Origin: Uloborus plumipes
Taxonomy: Eukaryota; Arthropoda; Arachnida; Araneae; Uloboridae
Assembly (NCBI GenBank): GCA_038373865.1
Contig: JAXGGA010000029.1
Location: 124,001 to 188,000, forward strand
Reading direction: 5' to 3'
DNA: 64,000 bases
Position numbers and translations under genes: made by a program. How positions within the stretch are numbered: position 1 is the first letter of the stretch; each line of letters begins with the position of its first letter. Under the pieces are notes generated by a model that ran no database searches, was not told the DNA's origin, and saw only the letters and a program-made list of their open reading frames with translations. Of this stretch, positions 45,961 through 56,749 are shown piece after piece.

Positions 45961-46199
45961 TATTTTATTACTAATACCCGAGCTTTGCCTCAAAATTTTC
46001 GAGTTGTACCGCACCAAGTGCGGTCGCTCGCTGGTGTTCTAATTTCACATTAGCTACCAGTTTTTGTTGACTCTCTTTGCTCTATAAGAGGATTTTTCCT
46101 CCAACTCGGCTATTTTCGTATTCCATGCTGATGAGTGCAATAAGCACGAAACTGCAGTCCATGGACGGAGTAAACGAGCTGGTGGTGTATTGCATGTGT

Positions 46200-46552
46200 C
46201 TGCCGTAGTCCTGGCTTAGGGGCGGTTACTTACTGTTTTACACTTGAAATGGTATAGTAAAGTTTTAAGCAACAATTACCTTACACCTTAAGTCGAGGAA
46301 ACTTTAAAAAATTAGAAGAAAAGAAAGCGAGAACAATGCTAGGATAACCAACCAAAGTTAGGATATGGCTATAGATATTTTTAAATTCCTAAGCTCTCAC
46401 ATTACTACAAAAAGGCGGGTTCCATATTACCCCGAAACAGATGTTTGCCAAGTTTGCTTTTTTAACGTTGTTAACATTTTTTTTTTTTTTTTTACTTCGC
46501 CTTTACTGTTTTGCTTCAAAAAAGGTTTTTTTAAGCATTTGTAGAGTTTTAA
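46200..46552. other. No gene seen
   Basis: AT-rich, with a long T-run at 46478-46493. Confidence 0.5.
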
Positions 46553-46556
46553 TATA

Positions 46557-47206
46557 CAGGGTGTCCACTCCAATCGTGGACCAATAGCTAATTTCTAAAC
46601 CGTTAGAAATAAGCATATAGTTTATTTAAGAAAAAATCTCCAAATTACGAAAGGAATTTTGGGTCTATTCAATGTTTTTCAAAAAATCAAATTTTGAAAG
46701 AGTTACGAAATTTAAATTTTTATACAGCCCCCAGTCCTATCAATCATATTTAGTAAAAAATTCTTGACACTGTAACGTTTAAAACTAAAAAAAAATCACT
46801 CTTCTACCACAAAAATTGACCGAGTTATGACGTTTTGAAAAATCAAGATTTTGAATGATTTCGCATACGGTCCCTTGAGCGATCTCTCGATGACGTCATG
46901 AAATAATGCAAAATCTTGATTTTTCAAAACGTCATAACTCGGTCAATTTTTGTGGTAGAAGAGGGATTTTTTTTTAGTTTTAAACGTTACAGTGTCAAGA
47001 ATGTTTTGTTAAATATGATTGATAGGACTGGGGGGCTGTATAAAAATTTAAATTTTGTAACTCTTTCAAAATTTGATTTTTTGAAAAACATTGAATTGAC
47101 CCAAAATTCCTTTCGTAATTTGGAGATTTTTTCCTAAATAAACTATTTGCTTATCTCTAACGGTTTAGAAATTAGCTATTGGTCCACGATTGGAGTGGAC
47201 ACCCTG
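46557..47206. mobile_element. 650-bp near-perfect palindromic element
   Basis: Starts CAGGGTGTCCACTCCAATCG and ends with its inverse; TATA (or TA) on both sides. Arms stay almost identical right to the centre near 46882 (GACGTCATGAAAT...). Such a complete hairpin with little divergence implies a young insertion or ongoing gene conversion. CAGGGTGTCC ends are common in arthropod MITEs. Confidence 0.9.
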
Positions 47207-47210
47207 TATA

Positions 47211-49394
47211 TTTGAATATTAACTGCGTGATAGATAGTTAATAAATTATGCATTCATGTTTTCATGACAACAAATTTCTATGAAAAATATTCAGTAAACA
47301 TAAAACACCATAAATAATATTTGATGTAGAGCAATATATATTATATAGGGAGAAGGTATAAGGCAGGTCTTTGGAACTTGACCCCCTCCCCCACCCCATT
47401 AAAAAATTCTGAATCCGCTCCTGGTTGTATACGAAGAAGTTTATTGTCAAGTTTTCAACAAATGTCTTCAACGTCGTCTTAATTAGTTTTGTTCCACGGG
47501 CTTGTATTGATTGATATTATTCTAGTGTATTACTTATGTGTTTATTTCTTCCCAATATTTTTGTCTTTGACAGAGCTCTAAAATCAAAAATAACGATAAC
47601 ATATTTTATAAAAAGGAAAAGATACTTCAACGAAAGTATAATGAAGTTTACTGTCAAAACTTTTAAGTGCTTTAGAAACTGGTTTCCCGTTTTTCGCATA
47701 GTTAATTATTTGAATGAATTAGTTCAAGATTTTATTACTCATTGCTGTTAAAATTTCTGTTAAAGCAAGTATCTGATATGACTTCAAGGGCAGAGTAAAA
47801 AAAATGTTTCCTTAAAAACTAAATGTATTTAAAAATTTGTCAGTTGAAACCGTCTTCCAAAAAACCTTTGATATAAAACAAATAAAACAATTTTACAGAT
47901 TTGAACGTAAGCATACTTTTAAAAAATGTTGAATACAAATATTTATTAATTAATTTATTTTTCAGAATGAAATCATTGCTTGCAGTTAAAAACCAGTTGA
48001 AAAAAAAAAGTTTTATCAGTGGGTAAAAATAAAAGTAGCAGTTTTTTTTTTTTTTTTTTTGCTAAAAACAATTTCAAACCTAGTTTTACACCATAATTTG
48101 TATTTCCAATCCAGTTTTACGTTCTTGAAATACCAAGTTACGAAATCTAGTATTTCTTAGGAATTTAAGCACTTTTTTAGGATCATTTACTGCAAAAATC
48201 GTAATGAGTCGAAAATATTGAACTACTTCCTCTTTTTCATTTGGAATTATGTACCAGTAAAATTTTTAGAACAAAACGTGCTCTAAGCGAATGACGTTAT
48301 TAATCATCTTTTGAAAACTTTCCATAATTCAAGGGAAGCATTCGATTTCATTTCAAATCTGTTGGAACAGCATTTAAACGAAAGGCGAATCAAATGCTAC
48401 TAAAAATAGTTCTTCTCTATCCTCATCAAGTGCTGCCGTGACATTCATGCATTTTAAAAACTCATTTCCCAAAGAAAAGTTCCACTTCAGCGCTGAAGTT
48501 TTCTACTTACACGCATATTGGTTAAAAAGATGATAAAAAAAAACAAATTCTCAACTCGGATAAGCCATTAAATGCAGCGTTAAAATTAACTCTCTCTTAT
48601 AAAAAAATAAAAAATAATAAAAAATAAAATGCCAAGGAAAAAAAACGTGATTTCTTTCAGATTTTGAACTGAAACTAAGCGATGCAGTTCTTTACCCAAA
48701 TTTTCACACTACTTATTCCAAAAATCGCTACTTTTTCCGCGCTCTACTCATCTAAATGACCAGCTGTTAACAAAGGGCAATGGAATTTTATTTTAAAATA
48801 TTTCACGCTTTTTAGAGGCATCATTTGCATTTTATAACGATTTTTACGTTGGTCAGTCTTTCTTTTACTCTCTTCCTCTTAAAATAATGTGTGATCATTG
48901 AAAGTGTATTTCCCACAGAATAATTTATGCATTTATTTTACCACCGTGAAAAAAAAAAAAAAAAAAAAACTAATCTTTTTTTCTAGACTATATTCTCAGG
49001 TTTTTTTTTTTTTATTTTTTTTTTGAAGTTACTTTCACGGTGCCCATTTACTTATTTGAATTTAGTGTACATATTTATTAATCCTTGCATTGTTAAAAAT
49101 AGTCTGTTTATACAGTATAAGCGTGAATTATGATTCGGGAAGCACTGTATCCTGATGTGATCAAAGAGACCACCTTATTGAGATTGATATGTATTAATCA
49201 TTCCAGTCCGAGCATAATTTGAGTGGCACGAGCCAATGCAATTTGTAAAATAAGCCCATGATGTTTTTATTTGATACCGCACAATTACATTCATTTCTAC
49301 AACGTATCAATTTTTCTAGGGATTACTTTAAGACACCTTATATTTTTCACACTCATTATTGGTGATAAGTGTAGAGAGACTTCAGTGTACTATA
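47211..49394. other. No gene seen
   Basis: AT-rich spacer with poly-T (48041-48060), poly-A (48951-48969) and poly-T (49002-49024) runs. 47375-47425 (TCCGCTCCTGG) resembles a hAT end fragment. Confidence 0.45.
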
Positions 49395-49990
49395 GGGTCA
49401 TTCCATAGAAAGTAGGACATACAAGTCATTTTTCAGAACAAATGTTTTTGGATAAATTTTATTTGATTTTGTCAAAAATATGTTAAATTCCATTGGCAAT
49501 AGTGTTTTTTCTGATAGCTTTTAAATTAATTACTAGGAAAAAAGTAATATAGAAAGAATTTTTGTGATGTGTAACCTGAGTTAAAAACAATTTGTAACCT
49601 GAGTTACTGAGGGAATAATTAATGAAAAAAAAACTCTATATAGTTGTTTACATTCAAATTTAAGTTTTAAAATAGCTTAGAATCTATAGATTTATGTACA
49701 ATACTTTGTCTCAATCAAAAACTTTAACAAGAGCATAGAATTTCAAGTTCTTAGTGAACTAAGTATGTCAGATGTTTGTTTTAGGTAACCTGAGTTTCCA
49801 AAAGAAATTAATTTATTGGTTAATAACTATTATATGTATTAACATATTTTGCATTTGCTAACTAAGTTAAAAGTAGTTTAAAATAAAAAAAAATTCAATA
49901 ACCTTTCCAAAACATTTTTTTTTCATTACAATAAGTGTTAAACCAGGCACAAGTGTCTCAAATGTAACCTGAGTTACCATGGAATGACCC
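49395..49990 (+). mobile_element. Motif-periodic element (GTAACCTGAGTTAC word)
   Basis: Ends GGGTCATTCCATAGAAAG and inverse CCATGGAATGACCC; TATA on both sides. The word GTAACCTGAGTTAC starts at 49594, 49785 (one or two changes) and 49964, with an extra copy at 49571. Main steps are 191 and 179. 596 bp, non-coding. Confidence 0.85.
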
Positions 49991-50596
49991 TATAGTAAAA
50001 TTTGACACCTCCAATGGTTTCAGCAATAAAGCCGATGAACACCAAATAGAGGCATGGTATCAAGCTGAATCATGTGTTTTTTTCCATCCATAAAACATTT
50101 TCGCAAATTTCATAAAAGAGAAACCACACAGAAGGTTCTTTTCATCAAGAACACGATCTTTAGCAGACAATTCATTATACTTCTACCTTATTATTGTTAT
50201 TATTACTTCAATACTTTGGGAAGTATCAGGGTCGTTAAATGGTATAAAAGTAAGGTAAATTACTTGTGTACTTCAATTAATATAATAAAAGACGATACAC
50301 TTACTTTTTAGGGGTGTTTTTTGCGTAATTTTTTTCTTTAAAAAATGAAAAGTAGCTAATTTAAAGATGTTTCATCCAACCGATTCTAAAACTTTTGCCC
50401 TGGGTCAAACTGTCAAGAAAAGCCTCCTTCTTTAATACTTTTCAATGCAAAATCTTTTTCTTGTACAATTTTTAAGTAGTTAAATGCAAAGTTTATCCAA
50501 ACTAAAATAGGAGAAATATTTTTCTTATTTTATGATTATAAATTCACTGAATGCTATACATGTATAAGTGCTGGATTTATAATATTTTCTTGTTAA

Positions 50597-50853
50597 GGAG
50601 TTGTCCATTAATGAGGTAGCACTTTTTTTGCAACATTTGTACCCACGCCGCATTTTGTCACAAAAGAGTCACTTTATCCTCTCCCCTCCTCTATTTACAT
50701 GTCAGGCCATTTTTCATAAACATATTCTTACATGTATTAAAATAGGCATGATGTCCCACTAGTTGTTACTCCTCTTTCCCCCTTGTCACAAACTGTCACA
50801 ACTTCACAAACCCTCTCTCCCATCAAATCGTGACATCATTTCTGGACAACCTC
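50597..50853. mobile_element. GTTGTCCA inverted-end MITE
   Basis: Left GGAGTTGTCCATTAATGAGG, right inverse of AGAGGTTGTCCAGAAATGATG. CTCCCC/CACAAAATG words inside (TTTGTCACAAAAGAGTCACT) are typical of a widespread arthropod repeat with GTCCA ends. 257 bp. Confidence 0.6.
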
Positions 50854-51169
50854 TGATGAAATATTTGTATGGTTATGCCTTTTGTAAATCAAAATTTTAC
50901 GAAAATCTACGAGATCTACAAGAGCTAGTTACGTCTTCGTGACATTATTTTAAGTTTTATTAAGTTATTTTAAGTTAAGCTTAGTTTGTCAGTTACGTCT
51001 TTCATAACAAATTTTGTTAAAATCGGAAATGGTGAGACTGAAATGACTTAAAAGTCACTGTTTTTATGAGTAAAAGTATGATGCGGAGTAAAAAACGCAA
51101 CGCCTCAGCTGCCAGACCTCCCGCATGATGCTTAGAAGAGCAATCGATTTTCAAAGTAATGGCTCTTAA

Positions 51170-51730
51170 CCCTCGTGGGTTCCTTGGGGTGATATGTGAC
51201 CCCAATGCAATTTCTGTTTAATATATCTTGTTAATCAACCATTTGTTTTTAATGGCATTTTGTGGCTTTTATTCTACTAGTTTTCTATTCAAAATAATGC
51301 TATTATTGTGTTTTATTTTTCCCGAATTGCGTTTTTTGCACACAAGACCCTTGGAGTCACTTCCTCAGAATGCCAAAAAAAGAGGACGTTGCAACTTTGT
51401 CCAAGAGAACTGGACAGAAAATGCATCGAAAAATGTCATAAGTGTTTGAAATTCACTTGCGAAAAATCATGTTTTTTCAGGTCTGTAACAGTTGTAAATA
51501 AATCTACAGTTATTGTAAGTATTACTCTAAAATTTAAGTTTTTAATGCATAAACTAAATTTTACTTTGATTGTGTCTTTTTATTTTTATTTTTTAGCATT
51601 GAAAAGTGTGTGAACTTAAATAATGCATGCAACATTCAATAATCATAATAAATTAATTAAAGGAAGCATTGGGGTCGTTTATGACCCCAAGGGTCTTGAG
51701 TGTAACTGAAATGGGAGGGACCCACGAGGG
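51170..51730. mobile_element. piggyBac element, internally deleted, TTAA TSD
   Basis: TTAA at 51166-51169 and 51731-51734; ends CCCTCGTGGGTTCC and inverse GGGACCCACGAGGG. Next to each end is TGACCCCAATGC and its inverse, the subterminal repeats. 561 bp, versus 2-2.5 kb for intact elements. It retains the end of the transposase gene (see the Cys-rich remnant). Inserted at the edge of repeat R. Confidence 0.9.
51308..51613 (+). pseudogene. piggyBac transposase C-terminal Cys-rich remnant
   Basis: In the frame of 51308-51613 the segment around 51374-51476 encodes KRTLQLCPRELDRKC, then IEKCHKCLKFTCEKSCF. Its Cys pairs and the DRK motif match the C-terminal zinc-binding domain of piggyBac transposases (pattern C-x-x-C...DRKT...C-x-x-C...C-x-x-H/C). 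The catalytic DDD core is absent; downstream codons are AT-rich noise. It can only be a relic, since the element lacks ~75% of the gene. Confidence 0.7.
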
Positions 51731-51734
51731 TTAA

Positions 51735-52047
51735 TTTTGGGGTGACTGTCAGAGTTTTCAAATATCCTCGCGCAATCTCGTTTTACTGAGCAGTAAGCAA
51801 GCTTTGTGCCTCCCTTCATTGTTGAAACTACAGGTCGCATGTGGCACCTTTAACCCATTTATGCCCAAGTTTTTTTGAAACAATTTTTTAAAATTTTTAT
51901 CTGCTTAAAACTCTTACTCGAAATGGTTTACATACATTTTAGGCTTGAAATAGTTCGCCGTTGCCGTATTTATTAAGTTATTTAACGTCCTGTTTATGGC
52001 ATATTTTGCAGATAAGTGAGCAAAATACGCCCGAACTTGACTTGCAG
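51735..52047 (+). repeat. Dispersed repeat 'R', copy 2 (uninterrupted)
   Basis: Full-length match to 38562-38873. Its TTTAACCC at about 51852 is the empty site for the TTAA MITE at 39205. Confidence 0.85.
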
Positions 52048-53189
52048 ATTTTATACAGATTGTAATTAATGTGTTATTTGATTATGCAGATGAAACAATA
52101 TATTTTTTCCTGAAAATGCTGAATACATAACACAAAAAAATTAACTTGTTTTTTTCGAGAATTAGTTGTAAAAGAATACAAAGATGCGTAAAAGACGTAA
52201 AAAACATTGATCAAGATTGTGGATTTAATCTCAAATAATTTCAAGTCACGATAAAAATATTAATAGCTTCAACTTTTCCGTAAATCGTTCCTCTTCCAAA
52301 GTGTCATAAATCTAGAGTTAAGTGAAAGATGCCCATTTAGACTGCCGGTCACTGGACCCACATTTCGGTCGGTGTAGGGCGAGCGAAAACAGGAAGGATA
52401 GCGCCAATCCATCAAATCCTTTTCTCCCCATACCACCCCCTACCGCGGATCATTAAATTCCCACAGTGCGGAAGAGAAAAAAGACCCGAACTTTGACGTC
52501 TTCATATCTGGGGAAATTTCTGGATGAAATAGAGGTTTTTAACGTGAATAATGTTCTTTAACCCCCCCCCCCCTCTTGGGTTGTATGTATTTAATTGAGT
52601 GTGATAACGTATTTTATGATTGTATTTCAAGGAATGGAATGAAAATATTACTTCGATTTTGTTTTGTGTCGTTGATAATGCGGTAAAAGTCTTTTATCTG
52701 AATTTAGTGGAAATGAGTTGTTTGAGAATGTGAAGTTTCGAATAATTCACATAGAAAATGAGGAATCCGTGTTTAATTTTAGAAATGACCTTAATAAGTA
52801 TTTGATTGTTTTATTTTTAAAATGTAAAACATCAACGAAAAAATTAAAAGCAAATCATGCAATATAAGAATTTGTGGAAACAAGGATGAGCATAATGATA
52901 AAACAAACAAACAAACAAAACCAAGAAGAAAAAAACAGTACATCGTAAAAACACTTAGCACCACGAACGGGACAATTTTAAATAGATATCAATTGAAAAA
53001 ACTAGAACGTACTGAAACACATTACTTCTAAGCAACTACAAAATATGAAAAAGAGAAGAAGAAAAAAAGATGAGGATTGTACTTCACAAAGTTAAACAAG
53101 ATAAGAGTAAGCAGACATTTATCTTACATATTGTTTCTCTAGTCTGCTCTTTGTTACTAAGCAAAAATGTTCATCATGTACACCATACT
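52048..53189. other. No gene seen
   Basis: 52335-52510 is GC-richer (GTCACTGGACCCACATTTCG) and may be an unassigned repeat. C-run at 52562-52572. The remainder is AT-rich. Confidence 0.4.
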
Positions 53190-53420
53190 TTGAAACTCAT
53201 CGTGCCGGCTATTGACGAAAATTAGTTCCGATGTCTAAAAACTGTTTTTTGTATTAAAAAAAACTTTTTTATTGCACATTACTTCAATGAGTAGCATTCG
53301 AAATCAAAAGTGTAGTGGCGCGATTGGATAGAGCGTTGAGTTAGAAAAGCGAGAATCTTAGGTTCGATCATTCTATGGGTTTTGCCACTTTTGAATGATT
53401 TTATTTCACCGGTAAGTTTT
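53190..53420 (+). repeat. tRNA-like composite repeat, copy 2
   Basis: TCATCGTGCCGGCTATTGAC, a T-rich middle, then AGTGGCGCGATTGGATAGAG (box A-like), GGTTCGATCATTC (box B-like) and GCCACT, which could pair with AGTGGC as an acceptor stem. Matches 15985-16620 on both sides of the tRNA-like block. Not a functional tRNA: the arms do not fold well and no good anticodon loop is evident. Confidence 0.6.
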
Positions 53421-53454
53421 AATCAAAATTTTCAAAAATATATAATAAAAACAA

Positions 53455-53540
53455 ATGTTCCCAACCTTTTTCACACCATGACTCCTTTTTAATCAACTGA
53501 ACAACCCGCGACCCCATGTGTCCCACCACCCCCATCTACT
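53455..53540. mobile_element. hAT end fragment
   Basis: GTTCCCAACCTTTTTCACAC, then CCCGCGACCCC, resembles a CAGTGGTTCCCAACC-type hAT terminus. No opposite end found. Confidence 0.45.
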
Positions 53541-55416
53541 TATGTGTGTGCGTGTACGCTCTCGCGCTCAGACCTATTGCATTTATTTTATGTTATAAAG
53601 CTTACTTATGTTATAAGATGCTTGAGCTGTTTTATTTATACTAATTGGGTAACACACAATGATTACAAAAATAAGACGACATTTACCATAACGTTATAGA
53701 TATATTTCAACACTTTTAAAATCCTTGTACTCTAGCAGGATTTAGTTTTGCAAGGAGCTGATGTAATTACAAATTTTATATCATCTCATGGTTTCAAAAT
53801 TTCATTGAAGTGAATGAAGGCATTTTTTTTAAAGACAGCCGCGAGATCAAAATTAAAGGCGTTTGGCAGCTACTCATTTTTTTTCCAACGTATATATGTT
53901 TGACAATGGAAGTGTTTCATCAATTTTTTTTGAACCTAACATTTTCAAACTGTCAAAACATTCAAACATTGTGAACTCGTTTCGTCTTTTAAATTAACGT
54001 AATACAAGGGAATCTTGATGCATATTTTGATGCACAATATCAAAACATCGAGCAAATAAAGAGGGAAAAAATTGAGATGCCTTCTATTTTTCCATTATAA
54101 TACACATATGCACATAAGTAAACGACTAATACAAAATAAGTAAGAGCAATTACGTAATATCGTTTACACTGAACAATACGAGAGAAATGTATAAACATTG
54201 TAAATTGGATTAGTATGAGCGATAAACAATATAGATGACTCTTTAATTAAAAAATAAGACACTTAACAAAAATTTTTAAAAATAGAGCCAAAAACATCGT
54301 TGTTAAACAAACATTAATTGTAATACATAAATAGTAAGAACATCGATCTTTTAAAAAACATCATACACCATCGATATCTGAAAGACATTGATAATGCTTT
54401 GTACTAAAGTTTTTATAATGAACACTTATCTTAATATTTTAATGAATTGTACGTTGATGAACCTAATTCCACTTTTCAAGGATTTCATCATTGAACATTG
54501 TATAATGAATTAATAGATTAATTTTTTTTCACTTGAATCATTTATAAAACTTCGCGAAATTGCACGTGTTCATTTCATGTAAATATTATACTATATTTTT
54601 CATTTTAAATTATTAAATAATAGCAAATGTTACAATAACTATTCTAATATAATTTCACAATATCAAATCAACGTTTAATAATCAAAATTAAACCAATATT
54701 TTAACCTATATTTTGTAGAAAAACCATTACTTTTATGATGTTTCGGTGCCAAAGCTAATTATTTGAAAAAAAAAATCATAAAAAATTCGTTTGAAAACGT
54801 CTTTTGTCTGCACTTTGCATTAAAAACTCAAGTAAAGGTAGTATTCACTTAAAATGAATCCATAACTGTTGAAGAAGTTATAAATAAATGATTTAAGTGA
54901 AAGTCATAAATCAAATTCTTCATTATACAATGTTAAATAATGTAATATTTAAAAAAAATGAAAAGTGTCTTGAATAAAGTTCACTAGTGTAAATCGTAAC
55001 ATAGTCAAATCGAAGACACAAAATAAAGGATAAAAAAGAATGCTTTCAAATTTTACGCGTTTTACAATTTTGGAACAATGAAACAGGCATTAAAGGGAAG
55101 GGGAAAAATAATCAGCAGTCTCCTCTTAAATCGATACCGAAAAGCACAAAAGAAACGAATTTTTTCCCATGACCTTTAAAACCTTAATGATTAATATTAT
55201 TTGATCACGCAGCAGCCCTTCCAAAAATAATTGGGCGTACGTTTTTTCCGGAAACTAAAATATTTTCTTAATACCACCAACCTACTATATGAAGAGAAAT
55301 TCCAAGCTTAGTTGAAGAATAAATTGTATCTGAGTCTGAATTGTTTTGTTTCAAATTTCTACGAAATTTTGTATCAAACATGGAGAATTAAATTGTAAAA
55401 TGTCTGTGCTGTATTT
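53541..55416. other. No gene seen
   Basis: Nearly 1.9 kb of very AT-rich sequence without recognised repeats or frames. Confidence 0.5.
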
Positions 55417-55420
55417 TTAA

Positions 55421-55832
55421 CAATTTAAGCGGTCAATTATTTTACCAGAAATGCTTCCAAAAAAGGCATATTTTTTATTGCATATAGTTAAGTACCATAC
55501 TTAACAGAATAAAAATATAAAGAATTTTTAATTTTTTTTTTTTTCGTTTTCAATGCTTTTACAATATTTTTTATTTTACAATTTTGGTCACAAAATCCCG
55601 AAATATTTGCTTTTTTCAAGTACATTCTGCATGCAGTAAGGAATGGTTTACAAATTATGCAAAAATTTCTCTCACACTTACTGTGAATTTTGAGGTTTAC
55701 AATTTTCCGAACAGTTCGGGAAAACCAGAAAAGGAAATCTGAAAATATCGATGCCCGTACGCCGTACGGGCAAACCAGATGAGGTCAATTTCGGGTAGCA
55801 CGTACGCCGTACGGGCAAACCGCTTAAAGGGT
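55421..55832. mobile_element. TTAA-flanked MITE with CGTACGCCGTACG palindromes
   Basis: TTAA at 55417-55420 and 55833-55836; ends CAATTTAAGCGGT and the inverse of CCCTTTAAGCGGT. The right part holds GCCCGTACGCCGTACGGGC (55753-55771) and ACGTACGCCGTACGGGC (about 55800-55816). Confidence 0.75.
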
Positions 55833-55967
55833 TAAACGTTCTCAATAGTTTGAAAAATACTTTAATGCAGAATATGGACTGTAGTTTCTTGAACAGGGAG
55901 AGAAGATCTATGTGCTATTTAATGCAATGATTTTTTCCCTTTTTGTAATTTTCCTGTCGTGTATCTA

Positions 55968-56339
55968 CACTGTAAAAAAATGAATGTTGTTTTTACAGTA
56001 TAATACAGCTAATTTTATGGTAATAAATTAAAAATTGCTAATTTTACAGTAATAAACTTTAAAACAGCTACTTTTACACTACTGAACTAAAGAATTTCTA
56101 ATTTTACAGTTTATTACCGTGCATTTTACAGTTATAAACTGGAACCTCTGCTGCCAGTATTATACTGTTGTTTTTACAGTATAATACTGCTAAATTTTAG
56201 AGCAATAAACTATAGAATTGCGACCCTTTTCAGTAAGAAACGTTAAAATGGTTAGTTTTGCAGTTTTTTACTGTGCATTTTGTAGTTTTAAAATGTAACC
56301 TCGGCTGCCAGTAAAAGCAACAGTTCAATTTTCGCAGTG
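55968..56339. mobile_element. CACTGTAAAA MITE, copy D
   Basis: Starts CACTGTAAAAAAATGAATG, ends CAATTTTCGCAGTG; TA both sides. Internal words as in copies A-C, same orientation as A and B. Confidence 0.85.
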
Positions 56340-56749
56340 TACTTTCTGCATCGTGTGAACAAAATGATGATAATCATTGATTTACTTTTCTGTTCAAAGT
56401 TGCTGAAAAATGTATGCTTTTAAAAGAGAACGAAATACTTTTTAATTATTTTTTTAAAGGAGTTTTTACTAAGCAATCAAGCTTGTGTTATGACTTACAA
56501 GCGGTTGTCACTGCACTCAACAGTTGAAAAACAATCATGACTGTTTGAATCAATACAAAAAAAGGAAAACCCCTAAAGTAGTATTATTACGCTTAAATAG
56601 CTACGAAGTAGTTTTGATGTAATCATAAAAATCTCTTACAATAAGAATATTGCTAAGTTTATCGGTGTTTGTACAAACAATTCTTGTAATCAGGGAATCT
56701 TCCTTGAACTTTTTTTTCAATATCGTAACTTTTTTTTAACCCCCCCCCC

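Larger units (their letters stand above)
44550..46197. repeat. Large interrupted palindrome (arms ~240-300 bp)
   Basis: TGCAATACACCACCAGCTCG at 44551 faces its inverse ending near 46195. Arms continue through CATGGACTGCAGTTTCGTGC, TGGTAGCTAATGTGAAAT and TTTTGAGGCAAAGCTCGGGT. A SINE is inserted in the left arm, and one truncated plus one complete Tigger-like element fill the centre. Removing all three leaves an almost closed hairpin. Confidence 0.85.

Noticed and set aside
53320..53400. Possible tRNA gene
   Set aside because: Box A- and B-like words are present but the cloverleaf is poor, and the sequence is part of a repeated ~230-bp unit.
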